Position numbers and translations under genes: made by a program. Positions 21,847 through 33,809 of a stretch of 64,000 nt of DNA are shown one piece after another. A model generated the notes under the pieces. That model searched no databases and was not told the origin of the DNA. It worked only from the letters and a program-made list of their open reading frames with translations. The stretch is from Erigeron canadensis (taxonomy: Eukaryota; Streptophyta; Magnoliopsida; Asterales; Asteraceae): NCBI RefSeq assembly GCF_010389155.1, contig NC_057768.1, forward strand, positions 2,974,501 to 3,038,500. Direction: 5' to 3'. The first letter of the stretch is position 1; each line of letters starts with the position of its first letter.

Positions 21847-22505
21847 ACAAAGTGACTCAATGGAAATTCAATTTTATGGTCTGATCTATAGATCCCATTA
21901 GTTTGTACTTCTATCAATGAATCATGTCTTTTATGTTTCGATTGAAGTATCAATGAAAATGATCTTCATTTATGGTCCGATTGAAGTATCCCATATATTC
22001 TTATATCTTTATGTTATTTACATTGCTTGAAACAAATAACTTTTAAGAAAAATTATAAATTTTTTACAATATGCATTCACAAGATGAAAACAAAGTCTCG
22101 AACATAGAGTCGAGCATGGGAAATAAAAATGCTAGCTAAATATTTCCCAAAATCCCAAGGTATACCCTTGGATGTGATTATCTTATAAGATGTAAAAAGC
22201 CAAAGAAATTTTTAAGGCTGAACACTTAGATAATTTTTCGTCTTTTTATCTATACGAGAAAAGGCAAGCACTTCCTATTGGGAAGCGACACTCGGGAGTA
22301 ACAAATATGTAATAAAGGTTAAACAACCAAACAATATATATAGTCTTTCCAACATATCTTTAAATAAGAAAATCATACTAGAAGGCTACAAGCCAATGCA
22401 AAGGAAAGATAAATACAAGTACATAATCTCTGAATTGAAATACAAACCAGTATTAAAAAATACAAAGCCTAAAAATGCATGACAAATGTGATAAAATAAG
22501 CTAAG
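21847..22505. other. Spacer between pol and the antisense gene
   Basis: AT-rich non-coding DNA with a short duplicated phrase (gattgaagtatc at about 21940 and 21979). It would form the 3' UTR of the antisense gene ending at 22506. Confidence 0.4.
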
Positions 22506-25263
22506 CTAAACATGAGCATCCTCCATAGCTGCTGAATCCGGAGCATCCTGAGTAGTAGAGTCAGGGCAAGCTGTCGAGGTAGAAGCAGAAGTAGATGGAG
22601 GAACAGAAGTGGATGGAGGAACAGAAGTGGATGGAGGAACAGAAGCTTGAGAAGTAGAAGCAACAGCAAGACCTGGAGGAGGACCTGGATGAGGAACTTT
22701 AGCTTTAAGGGCAGCACGTTGAGCTGCTGGGGTGTCAGGAATAATGATAAGCCTGGACATTTCTGCAACATAAACACCAGGCATGCCAAGTAAAGAAGCA
22801 ACATCATCCAAGACGGGAAACTTATAAGTGCGCCATAACTCCCTAATAGTGTGAAACATTTCTTGAGCCTTTTCTGCACTACGCTTACGGAAAATCACCT
22901 TCCTATAAGCACCATCCCAAGCACCGAGATTAAGGGCAGAAAGTAAAAAACGGGAAAGAGTTTCCTTCATATCGGGGTGACCAAGCAAACCCTTAAAAAA
23001 CTCAGGAAAAAAGTCCAATAAAGATCTCATGCGCTCAATCTCCTTATCCTGAACTTCCAACTTAGAGTGGGAATCCTTACTCTCCTGTTTAAGCGCCTGA
23101 ATCTCCTTAACTTTGTGTTCCATGCCAACCTCTAAAGTATTGGTCCTATTTTCCAACTCAGACACTTTCTCACCCATAATTATATTCTCTTGAGTTAAAG
23201 ACTCAAGACTACTCCTCACCCTCTCCAACTCAGAATCAACCCTTTCCTTATCCTCCCTAAGACTAGTGCAAGTAAGCCTTTCCTCCTCTAAATCCTTAGT
23301 GAGAGAAGTGAGTCTGGCATCCCGAGATGACAACTCTCCCCTAAGCCTCTCAACCTCACTAGTGAGTGACTCAATCTTACCCAAAGCTGCATTCTGGAAT
23401 CCCATAATGCTAGCAACACAGTTAAGAGTGTTGACACACTGAATGCGGGAAAGCTCAAGAATATCTCTAAAGCGGGACTTGGCAGAGAGAATGGGAGGAA
23501 TCATGCCCTCCAAAAGACTTTTGGCATGCTCAGGATTTTGACCATCATCTTTAACCTTAATTGATGTCTTATGAGCAAGATAGAAATTCCCGATGGACCT
23601 GTTGAGATCACCTGCCTCAGTGGGAATAAGAGTAGACCCAGCCCTTGAAGGCTGAAAGGGAGCAGTAGGAGTGTTGGACCTTACCCTAGCTTGAGCAAGA
23701 CGGTCTATGTCACCCATATGCTCAGAAGAAAAAGGGGTCACTGTAAGAGAAGACCCAGAACCAGTAAAATAACCATCCTCCACAATACGGTCAGCATAAA
23801 TAGGAAGGTTGGAACCGCAAGAAGCACCAAGTGGAAGAGAAGAAATAGGTGCTGGAATGGTCTGGGTAGAAGAAGAAGTAAGAAACATCAAGGGTGCTGA
23901 AGTAATCTCAGTCTGAGCCTGCACTACTTGATTGTAAGGAGTAAAACCTCCCATCCTCCCATAAGATGCAAAAATAGGATGGGTAGTCTTCCGAAGCTTG
24001 GAAGGAGAGCTAAATAGCTCGTCTTCTATCCTCTTCTCCCCAACAGGTTCAAAGTAAGAGGACCAAGATCACCTAAATAAAAAAAAAAAACTGGGTTATA
24101 CAAGTATATATATACAATAATAACAACACTTAGAATGGTGAAGGAACTTACCATCCTGAGAAGATGGAAGGGCAGTAAGAGGACCAAGGGAGTGATCACC
24201 TCTGTCCATAGCATTATAAATGCTCAGTGACACAAGCTCATCATCATAACATACTCCATCAGGGCGGAGAGGAAGAACCTCCTCAGCTTCCTCTCTAAGT
24301 TTCTCCGCCTCTGACTCAGATCTAACCTCATAATTCTCGAAAGGATAATCAAGAATATCCATCAATCCGAGAGCTGAAAATAAGAAAAGAAACTAAGTGT
24401 CAGAATTCATAAATAATACAAACGTACACAAGTCAAATAAAGAAGCATATACAAAGGATGGATTTCATACGTCGGTTAGTAGATTTCTCTATGATGACCG
24501 GGATGACATGCCAATCCCAGTCTGGGCTAATCCTAACCATAGCCAACAAACCCTCAAATGCTGGGGGGAAAGGCCGATAAGTAATGCAACTAGCAAGAAG
24601 CCCTCCATAATGGTCAGGGTCAATCAAGTCATCAAGAACTTTCTTATTCATTTCAGCTACAGAATCCGCATTGTAATCTTTATTTCCCTCCAGAAGAATC
24701 TCCTTATCATCATTGGGAAAAAATGTGTCATCTAAGAAGAAAAAGTCAAACCGCCAAGGCTTAATCTTCCCAGAAGTCTCTATCAACCTAAAATCCTTAT
24801 CACGATAAAGGAAGTTGAAGCAATCACCAAGTCTAGCAAGCATAAACACCTTTCTAAACAAAGGAAGAGACAAAGGTTGTCCCAAACCCTTACAAATCAT
24901 CTCAAACCTTACAATCTTCCCAGCAGCAATCGGATGTAGCTGGGCAAGGCCAATCCTATAATGGTGCAAAACCTCAAGGTAAAAAGGTGTCAATGGAACC
25001 CTAAGGCCAGAACAGACGAAGTAGTCCTTGTAAAAACCAACCTTCCCAGGAGGTGGAAGGTTCACTCTATCAATACCCTCGGGAACAATGGGGTTATATT
25101 TGGCAAGACAAGGATAGGTCTCAACCAACCTTGCTAAACTATCACTAGTTACCGAAGTAGAACAATCCCCAGCTAGGGCAGGAGGTTTCCTAATTTTGCT
25201 AACCTTAGCCTTACCCCTAGACTTAATATTTGCTTCAACATTCTCATTATTAGCCTCACACAT
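22506..25263 (-). CDS. Antisense gene inside the Tat element (Transposase_28-like plus coiled coil)
   Basis: Transcribed against gag-pol. Exon 1 is 25263-24471 (ATG, MCEANNENVE), ending before GTATGA; exon 2 is 24373-24152, bounded by TTTTCAG and GTAAGT and in phase; exon 3 is in the region 24069-22506. Exon 1 carries a domain like Pfam Transposase_28 ('putative gypsy type transposon'): YFVCSGLRVPLTPFYLEVL, then AQLHPIAAGKIVRFEMICKG, then PLSLPLFRKVFMLA. Exon 3 encodes a long charged coiled coil (heptad-like L/E/K/R, roughly 23440-23030) and a repeated PPSTSV tail. The exon 2/exon 3 junction does not join in frame at the best acceptor (TTATTTAG at 24069), implying an indel, another acceptor, or decay. 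Such extra antisense ORFs are known in Tat elements; their function is not. No promoter was identified upstream. Confidence 0.7.
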
Positions 25264-26449
25264 GATGACAACCTAAAAGCAACACTTCTAGTCCTTCAAG
25301 ATTCAAAGATGAAGCAAAAAACAACCTGTATCCAAACAAGAATCCTAAGTGAGGATCTAGCAGCAAAGGTTTATCTTGTTAAAAAAAAAAAAAAAAAAAA
25401 CATGCTTCCTACATTCTTTCAAGACATATTCAAGAACAAAATTTATACCTCAATAAGAATGGATATATATATACTTTTCAAGATTATGACATAATGGAGA
25501 GAATATGTTATACAAAAATACATACAATGGATACAGTTAAATTCCTATGTATGATATTAGCTTCATGGATAGTATTTACACAATTGTAGAAGGGTTCATG
25601 GATACATACAATGGCATAGAATTTGAATGAAAAGGAGAACATATTAACAGTTTAGACTAATAGATATATGGAAACAAGAAATTACATATGGGATTTATAG
25701 ATATACATATACCTCTTCTTCCCAAGAAACTTTCAGTATAGGAGATGCAAAGATCAGAATGGGGAGCAAGACTAGTGCCACTTTCTTCAATCTATGTCGA
25801 TACACATACAAAAGAAAATAAAAATCACCTTTTTATTATCTAATTAGATATAAAAGTAGAATATGATGGTGTTTATACATGAACCATATATATATATACA
25901 CACACACATATATATATATATATATGGCAAGAAAATAGGATGAGCAAATACCCTATGAAAGGTATAAAGTCAAGTTGATCTCCTCCCCTCAAAATTGAGG
26001 CCGTATAAGCAAACAACTACAACCAATCTTATCCTGCGAATAGAAACCAACAATTGAATGGTTCAAAAATGGATCAGCCGATTTGTATATAGAAGGAGAT
26101 TTGTTAAGAGAAATTACGAAAAGCTCATACCTCCTTCCCTTTTTTATTGCCGCAAGCCGATCCCAAGAAAAAGGAATGGTTATTTTCTATTACTTCAACC
26201 GATCTATATATATATATACACGTCATATTATGTATATGTATATGTATATGTATATGATATATTCATATAACAAATAAAAAAATATATATATACATACTCT
26301 TGCTATGCCTCCTGTCGTTCCTATGGGCACGAAAAGAAAGCAAATGAACACTTTCTCTGTGCCAATCAAAAAACAGATTTAAATTAAAAAGAATGAAGGG
26401 AGGTCGAAGTTTAAATCCAAGAATTTCTGAAAGAAAACCTTACCTTTAA
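25264..26449. other. Non-coding 3' part of the Tat element
   Basis: Upstream of the antisense gene and before the purine tract. Contains poly-A (25381-25400), a (ta)/(ca) run at 25890-25925 and a tatatg repeat near 26229-26258. No gene supported. Confidence 0.5.
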
Positions 26450-26461
26450 ACTTGGGGGGCT
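26450..26461 (+). other. Polypurine tract
   Basis: aacttggggggct sits directly before the 3' LTR start (taatgagg). Its G run and position fit the plus-strand priming tract. Confidence 0.6.
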
Positions 26462-27602
26462 TAATGAGGTATGTTAGATTTGGGATACATCAAAAATCGG
26501 CCAACTCTAATTTTTAGGAAGGAATTGATAAGTTTCAAGGAAAAGATAAGCTAAGGTTAATATAAGAAAAAGCAAAGGGATCGAAGTCTAAGGCTGGCAA
26601 GGAAGGAAGGGAATCCAAGTCCAAGGCTAGGAATGAGAGAGAGAGGAGATCGAAGAGAGAGAGAGAGAGACTAATCAGTAAATAATGATTTATATATATG
26701 TGTATATATATATATATAAAAGGCCGAAAGAAAGGGGAATTAAAAGAAATCAAGAGAGAGAGGGGCAAATCTTAAGGGAAGGAGTGAGACCCACAACCAA
26801 GGCTAAGGCAGAAAGCTTAGAAGGAAGGGGCCCAGGATCGAAGTAAGGAAAGGAAGAGAGAGAGAGGCTAGAGAGAGAGGGACGGATCTTAAGACAAAGG
26901 AGGAGAGGTCGAGTAGTCTAGCGATCCCTAACCTCAAGGCAAGAGAAGGGGGCCCACCATCCTTGTCTAGGCCTAAGCAACATATCTAAGCCTAGGTAAC
27001 AAGCTTAGACAGAGGAAAGAGTAAAAAAGGGGCGTGGAGCTCTATAGAAAGACAAAGAAACTCCTTCCAAGGCTAGGTCAAAGGCTGGACCTAGCTCAAC
27101 CCTCAGTCCTTCAGATAAACACTCTCTCAACATAATATTATTATGTTTATGGTGATTTACTAATCAGATGACAATAACTGATAAACTATGCTTCTGGAAT
27201 GTCCATACCATTGGGATTTGGGCCAGGCCCATGATTGTCAAAGCCCATTGTACTAATACCCTAATCTGACAACCTATAAATACCCTCATCATTGGTTGTC
27301 AGATTCATTCCATACACATTCTCTCTTTCACACACACATTTATAACATTCTCTGCAACTGCAGAGAATATACAGCAGCAGCAGTATATTCATATTCATCA
27401 ACATTCATCATCAATCAATCATTATATCAAAATCATATCACATCCATATCCTCCATGGATCGATACATCTCTATGGGAAAATCATCTTACACCTTAGATT
27501 CGCCAAGAATTTATTAGGTTTGCACTACTTCGTAGGAGATCTTGATGATTTTCGTGGTTAAACTCTCTTTGTAATTGAGCTCCTCATTTTCATGCTCAAA
27601 CA
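26462..27602 (+). repeat. 3' LTR of the Tat element
   Basis: About 1141 bp, colinear with 14892-16055. Compared with the 5' copy it is shorter in one GA-rich stretch near 26752-26765 and has lost one candidate TATA box (tatagaaag). It ends catgctcaaaca, followed by AGTTA. Confidence 0.9.
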
Positions 27603-27620
27603 AGTTATGATCCATATATT

Positions 27621-27784
27621 CAGTGGCGGATCTTGAGGGGAGTTACGGAGGGGGCCGAAAGCTACAGGAACTAAAAATAATACTAAGAAAAATATTTTTT
27701 AACGAAATACGGATAAAATAGCACTATGTAGCAATATAACGGAGGGGCCGTGGCCCCGCGGGTCCCTAATAAGATCCGCCCATG
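27621..27784. mobile_element. hAT-type MITE
   Basis: 164 bp with inverted ends CAGTGGCGGATCTT and (reverse complement of the far end) CATGGGCGGATCTT. The flanks are catatatt (27613-27620) and catatatc (27785-27792), an 8-bp duplication with one mismatch, as expected for hAT elements. A related start (cagtggcggag) occurs at 52611. Confidence 0.75.
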
Positions 27785-27792
27785 CATATATC

Positions 27793-29019
27793 ATAAACAT
27801 ACATTGAATCAAACGTTGTACTAGATTTATCATATGATAGTATGTAGAGGTGTTACCAAGGAAAAAGTTTCAAAGACGGCAAAATTAAAAAATTTATGAA
27901 ATATAAATATAAAATGAGTAAAATGTTGAAAACCTATAAAAAAAAATTAATAAAAAACAAGGGGCTCCTTTTTAAGAATAGGTCAAGGTTGATATTTCAC
28001 AAAGTAAGTTCGGATGTTAGTTATAAACCTTATAAAATTATTGAAAGTTTAGGATCTTATATTGAGATGATTATGCTAATAAATCTTCTCTTAAACCAAT
28101 GTACGACATAACATAAACACTCATATTTATAATTTGTAGCTTGTAATGAGAAATACAGTCTTCCAACATTGCTCTCAAAAAAATATTGAAAAATATCAAT
28201 GGCTGGAACTTTAAGTCTACCAGTACCACATATAGTTAATTTGATTCTGTATCAAAAGGTTGATGATTAGTATGTGTAAATATATAAGGATACAAATTAT
28301 CAAAAACGACCAAAAATACTAAAAAAAAATTCAAACTTTTTATTATCATTGTCGCATTGTGTGAGTTTCATATTAGTTTTATTGAATGAGTATTCGTGTC
28401 TGTATATTTTGGAATTTTAGTAGTTTTATTTGTGGCGGTTGACTTTACTCTTTTAAACTTGTTAATTCAATGTTTGGATTGCAAGATCATGACTCATGGT
28501 TAGGGAAAAGAAAATTAATTCTCATATTATATAACAACTCATTTTCTTCAGTTGATCATCCGTTTGAATTATATTGGTGATGAAGTGGCTTAGGATAAGT
28601 TTTATTATTGATATATATAAGTTAAGCACTTAAGCATTTAGATTACGATTCAAAACTTTAAAGACTAGTCACTAGTGGTCTAGTGGGATGTGGGTTCCAT
28701 TAATCAAGTAAAAAATTGCTAAGATAGATCAAAGTCAAACAATCAGCTAGGCTTTCTAAAAGCCGTTTCCTGTCCATTTCAATTATTTTCCTGTTTTTAA
28801 TATAAATCGATGAACCGAAAAATGAAGACTAAAATTATCTAAATTAGTTAATCTTCCTTTACAATTAAGGATTTTTATAATAAAAAATTATGCTAAATAA
28901 GATTTTAAAAAAATATACACAAATTACAAAAGACAATGTTTACCTTCATTTTTCATAGTGTTTCTTTGAAGTCTACTAAAATTAGTTCTTAAATATATGT
29001 TAAAAATATATCTAAACTA
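27793..29019. other. AT-rich intergenic DNA
   Basis: No gene, RNA or clear mobile element recognised. Long A/T tracts only. Confidence 0.45.
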
Positions 29020-29292
29020 TCTTTAAAGCATTTACCTCCTTCAAATTTCTCAAAAAAGAACTTGATAAACCCAAACTATTTCTCTTTTTTATTTTTTTAT
29101 TTAAATATATTTCTACCTAATATATTTTTAATACCCTTAATGAAATTATTTACAAAATATATCCTTCAACTATAAAAATAACTACACTGTCATTTTTACA
29201 TCAATTACTTTTACACTAATAAATACACTGTCACTGCGGTGCCGCCGCCGCCTTCCACCGACCACTGCCGCATCGCGCGAACATTTGTCTAG
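29020..29292 (+). mobile_element. Non-autonomous Helitron (273 bp)
   Basis: Begins TCTTTAAAGCATTTACC and ends with a GC-rich stretch (gccgccgccgcc ... ccgcatcgcgcg) followed by CTAG at 29289-29292, inserted between t and T; the 5' neighbour is A at 29019. Start TC, terminal CTAG and a GC-rich pre-terminal region fit Helitron ends. It encodes nothing. Confidence 0.6.
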
Positions 29293-29476
29293 TATTTTAT
29301 TAAATTATACAGATTATAAACTATATAAATTAAAAAATTATAAATATTGATATTATTAATATTAATATTAATAATTCAGTTACTATAAATCATTTCATAT
29401 TGAGAGAGGAGTTTGTTCTTTTAGTACTGGAGTGTGGACTTTTATCTAGACGTGGCTTTATAAATATACATATAAA

Positions 29477-30074
29477 CTAGATTTAGACCTGTGTTAAATA
29501 CACGGAATATTCACGGCATCTTCATGATAAGCAAAATTATTAAATATATAATTAAAAAAATCTATATACAAAATAACATTATTTGTTATTTAAGTAGAGA
29601 ATATGGATAATAGCCCATAATCTTAGAATATACATTATTTGTTATTTTATCAAATTTAAACAAACTAAAAAAAACCCATGAATTTAACTGATATATTGAA
29701 TATATTTCAAGAGAAAAACTAATGAACTTAAATCATTATGTCATGAATGGAAGAAAAATATGTAAACAAAGAAAGTCGATTATGAGATTCTTATGTTACA
29801 TATGGATAAAGATATAACTTCATAAATCATGAATATAAAGATTGAATTTAAATTAACTGGACCATAAATATATTATTTTATATATTGTTAGTAAATCTAC
29901 ATAAATATGGATATATTCGTAAACTGATGTATTGATTTAGTTAATCAATTAATTAATTAAATAATCTAATAAGCAAATAGATTAATGACATCATCAATTT
30001 TCAATTTGATAAAATCAAGAGCTATGATTGCTCAATAAGTTATTAGGTCAGTTGTCTTTTAGTATATATAAAGA
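29477..30074 (-). mobile_element. Non-autonomous Helitron (598 bp)
   Basis: On the minus strand it starts TCTTTATATATACTAAAAGA (from 30074) and ends CTAG (29480-29477), with A at 29476 and T at 30075, the A/T target of Helitrons. Eleven or so bases before the CTAG, cctgtgttaaatacacgg forms a stem (CCTGTGT / ACACGG) with a short loop. All three terminal hallmarks are therefore present. No coding capacity. Confidence 0.8.
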
Positions 30075-30906
30075 TTGCATTTTTGAGTTAATTTTTGTAA
30101 ACGGATTTAGATAAGTTCAATGTATTATAATTTATATTATTATATTTAAAAATTTTAAGTTATGAGTTAACTTTATGACAATTTTCAACGCTGTTTTAGA
30201 AATCCTTTTTATCTGGCCATCCCATTTCTTGGGTCACCCCTAGCCAATGTTTACATAAGGAGGTCCGATTATGAGAACATCAAGATGCGTGACTACTAGA
30301 CCTTGATCACCAAGACCATATGGAATGAGACGTCCTCACGGGCTCGTCCCTTGGAACGGCACCAAAAAGAGTGAGAAGGCCCCATGATGACTAAGCATCA
30401 CATGACAAAACTTCTAATGGAGACCTCATTCCTCATTGCTAAGCCACACCAAGATCGTGTTCTATATGTTAAAGTGTTATTTAAATTACAATAGGCCCCA
30501 AATGTTACACAAAGTTGGATGAAGCTTCAAATAAAGAGTGAAGAGTCTATACTCTATAGTGTTATTACATGTTCTTTTATATGTAAGAAATAATAGTTGT
30601 GACATATATAATACTAACATGGGTAAAAGGTAAAGATTAACAGAAGCAAGAACGAAAGTAAAAGGAGAAAATTATATAGCAAAATAGAGCCCCATCATAT
30701 AGTGTTTCAACTTTCAAGTTCAAGTTTAGAAATGGCACAAAGATTCTAAGCTAACTCTACAATAATCTTGCAAACACTAATAAACCATATAACCAAAAAC
30801 TTTTCAAATCAAAAGCAAGATTTCACATGATACAAACACTTGCACCAGATAACATGATCTGTAACTGGGGGCATCTTCTATCTTGGTTAAATAAATGCAA
30901 AAATCT
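30075..30906. other. Spacer downstream of the second MOCOS-like gene
   Basis: No gene supported. The part at 30210-30480 is less AT-rich and may be an old repeat, but no domain or terminal structure was recognised. The last part probably includes the 3' UTR of the gene ending at 30907. Confidence 0.4.
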
Positions 30907-33809
30907 TTACCAAATGCAAAAATCTTCACCTTCAACGCCACTCAAACCTCCATGTTCTTCAACAAACGACGGATTAAGAAACTTTGCCACAAAAACCCAC
31001 AATTTATACACATCTTCAAAGTTAGTCAAGAAACCAAGTGAAGCAGTAACAACCTCCGCCCGTACAAATCCACCTCCATCCCCATTACTGTTCATTGGTT
31101 TGCAGACTGTTGTATCAGCAAGATCAACAGCTGCACGATTCGGTTTCGTGCTCTGTATAATCCTTGCGTGAGAAAGAATACCAATACCAAGTGAAATTCC
31201 ATTTGCTTCAGCTAATTTTTGAACAATTTCTGGACTAATTAGTCCTTTACTTCTGTCCCTCACATTAAATGCCACTGATGCCCCTCGCTCATATTTAATT
31301 TTAGGTCCATATATGTGAACAAGCGGGTTTGAACCAGGTAATCTCAATTGAAGCAAAGAGGTCACGAGCCAGTTGACCAAGAACCGGAGCCTGAGTGTTG
31401 TCTTGTTTAAGCCAGACATGTTTACATGATCAAGATGCCTACAAGTTATCTCGGGTTCTCTTCTATATGATTCTTGTTCTTCATAATACTCTTCCTCACT
31501 GCTATAATGATCTTCCAACTTATGTTTGTCTTCCAACCCGAAAGAAACCCGTTTACTTCCTTCCATTCTTCCTAGTAATCTGAACTCGCCTTCTGTTTCC
31601 CTACATATGACAGCACTCTCTTTTGGTCTTTTGGTTTCGGGCTCTTCCTGGATCTCAGCAGTATCCGACTTTCTTTCATTTTCTTGAGGGTTTCCTTCAA
31701 GATTGTCCGTTTTCTTTACATTGTGAACTGCAGCATCAAATGATAACACTTCTGTCACATGAGGCGGTGACTCAATCTCTTCAATGTTACCCTTCCTTCC
31801 TGTAACCAGCAAAAGACCCAGAAAAAGTATCAAGCCAACTGATATTTAATCTTTGAATAGGAAAATTTTACAAAAGGTAACGAGCTTTGGTCTGATTTCT
31901 ATTTTGGGTAACACACTTGCACACCAACAAAAAATGGCCCAAAACTTTCAAAACTTCTCATCAATTGTGATCTTCTAAGTCTATTCAGGCGCTGTGTCAA
32001 GAAATTACTTAGCACGTTCAAGAATACGAACATATGGTTGCCATGTCATCATTTGAAAAGGAAACTGGGTCAGACAGTCAGACTACCTTAAATCAAAAGA
32101 ATCAAAAGTTTTGAAGCTTTATACAAGACCAATAATCAAACGTTCCTATATAATTACAAACTAAAAAAGATGACCTTACCTGCTAGCTCTTGCTTGCATG
32201 TAAACCAGGATGGTGGAGGTACAGGAGAGTTTATGATCTCTGACTGTGAACCCAACGGGCTCTGGCCCAAATCAATCCACATCGAGTTTTCAGATGACTC
32301 GTCTTCACTAAAAACCGGGCTCTTCATGACCTCACCGGCACAAAGACTCCCAGTTTCTTCAAAAATAGGGCTAGCTCCATCATGCTCCATCTCAGTTTCA
32401 AATACGTCCCTCACCTGAGAAGGAGTGTATGCACCAGAAAAAGCGGGTAACAGAGCACCTGCTTTATTCCCCGATGCCTCTTCACAATTTCCAACAACTT
32501 CATCATCTTCGATTCCAGCCAATGCAGGAATTCCATCCATAGAATCACTAAGATATAAAGGATAAACGGGACTAATCTTCACTATCCCGGATCCCGCATG
32601 TCCAGATTGATTCTGTAGGCTTCCAATCGCAGATTTCTTAATAAGAAGACACCCAAATCCAGTCGGGTCATACCCAAAAACTCTGTAAAACGATGTGATT
32701 ATAAAATCAGGTCGAAATAGAGATAATCCTAAAGAATCCATATCTTTCGGGCCCAATGCTCCAGCATCAAGTAACACATGCCAATTATTCTTCTGAGCCA
32801 ATGCCATCCATTGATACGAGTACTTTGCACCAGTAACACGAGACTGAACAGGAAACACAAAAAGACCCGTCGACGAATCTTTCTTCCTCCGTTTCTTATT
32901 CACAATTAGTTTCCTCAAATGTGTTGAACATGGTTTCAACGTAGGCCATTTAAACCAAGCACTATGAACCTTAGCACCTTTCTCTTTAGCACTTTGTGCC
33001 ATCCAATTCACAGATTGACTTTCATGATCAAACATTGTTAACAGCTTCTTATTGCTACTAAAAGGATACGATTCGGCTAAAAGCTTAAAAGCAGACCCTC
33101 TACTAACAGTAAACACAAGTCCATATTCATTTTCAGGCACATTCAAATAATCATATATCTTACTCTTTATATCATATTCAACACTCCCTTTTTCACCTCC
33201 ACCATATAAAGCATGATTTCCTAAATGTGCAGTAATTTCGGATAAACTAATAGTACAACTTTCCCAATAACTAATACTTTGCATAAATGAAAAGAGCCCA
33301 AATCCACAATAATCAAGACATACCTTAGAAACAGTTTCTGCCAAATGTGAATACTCACTTGCTCTCAACTGATCAATTCTTTCAGATGATTTATACTTTG
33401 GATACATAGTCAAAAACTTTGAAAAACTTTCATCAAATTCAGGTATAGAATCTTGATCCTCAAAGATTCTATCTGCAGCTAAAGAAGTTGCTTTCAAAAA
33501 CTCTTTTTGGGCATGTAATCTAGCAAGTGATCTTGATCTTCCTAAACACTTATTATTTTCTTTATCCAAAGTTTCCGAAAAATCGATATTTTGTGACTTA
33601 ACAAGTGACCCATCTTCAGAAGCTTGTTCTAAAGCTTCCCTAAGTTTATCCTCTTGCAACTTTCTTAAAACTGATGGGCTTTGTTTAATTTGTTCATCAC
33701 TTTGACCCGGACTATGACCCTGACCCGACCCGAATTTTTTCCTGCTCTTTTTGTCAGAAACTAGTGAAGCACAATGAGATATAATGGGTTTCCAAAGTGA
33801 AATATGCAT
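30907..33809 (-). CDS. MOCO-sulfurase-like PLP-transferase-fold protein, one intron
   Basis: Exon 1 is 33809-32180 and exon 2 is 31799-30907; the 380-bp intron has GTAAGG and TTACAG ends and splits a Gly codon in phase. The result is 840 residues. I start at 33809 ([10 protein letters not shown]) because it matches the paralogue at 13629; an upstream in-frame ATG at 33836 would add nine residues. Landmarks: [17 protein letters not shown] (91-107), [14 protein letters not shown] (162-175), [19 protein letters not shown] (232-250), [11 protein letters not shown] (260-270), DAGALGPKD (348-356), [14 protein letters not shown] (373-386). Arg 376 replaces the PLP-binding Lys of catalytic MOCO sulfurases. 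The conserved C-terminal third follows an acidic linker. It has the family's full N-terminus, so this is probably the ancestral-type copy. Cellular role unknown. Confidence 0.92.

Larger units (their letters stand above)
14892..27602 (+). mobile_element. Tat-lineage Ty3/gypsy LTR retrotransposon with antisense gene
   Basis: A 12.7-kb element bounded by two near-identical LTRs (14892-16055 and 26462-27602) and by a 5-bp target duplication AGTTA (14887-14891 and 27603-27607). Order: LTR, primer binding site, gag, protease, reverse transcriptase, RNase H, second archaeal-type RNase H, integrase without chromodomain, an antisense spliced gene, purine tract, LTR. Two RNase H domains and an extra antisense ORF after integrase are marks of the plant Tat lineage. 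The LTRs differ by scattered substitutions and one net loss of about 23 bp in a GA-rich tract, so insertion was fairly recent. Gag is broken while pol is open. With TAATG as the start, the usual TG terminus is offset by three bases; I chose it because the duplication then matches exactly. Confidence 0.9.

Noticed and set aside
22469..22879. Leucine-rich 136-codon frame on the minus strand
   Set aside because: Out-of-frame shadow of the Ser/Pro-rich end of the antisense gene's exon 3.
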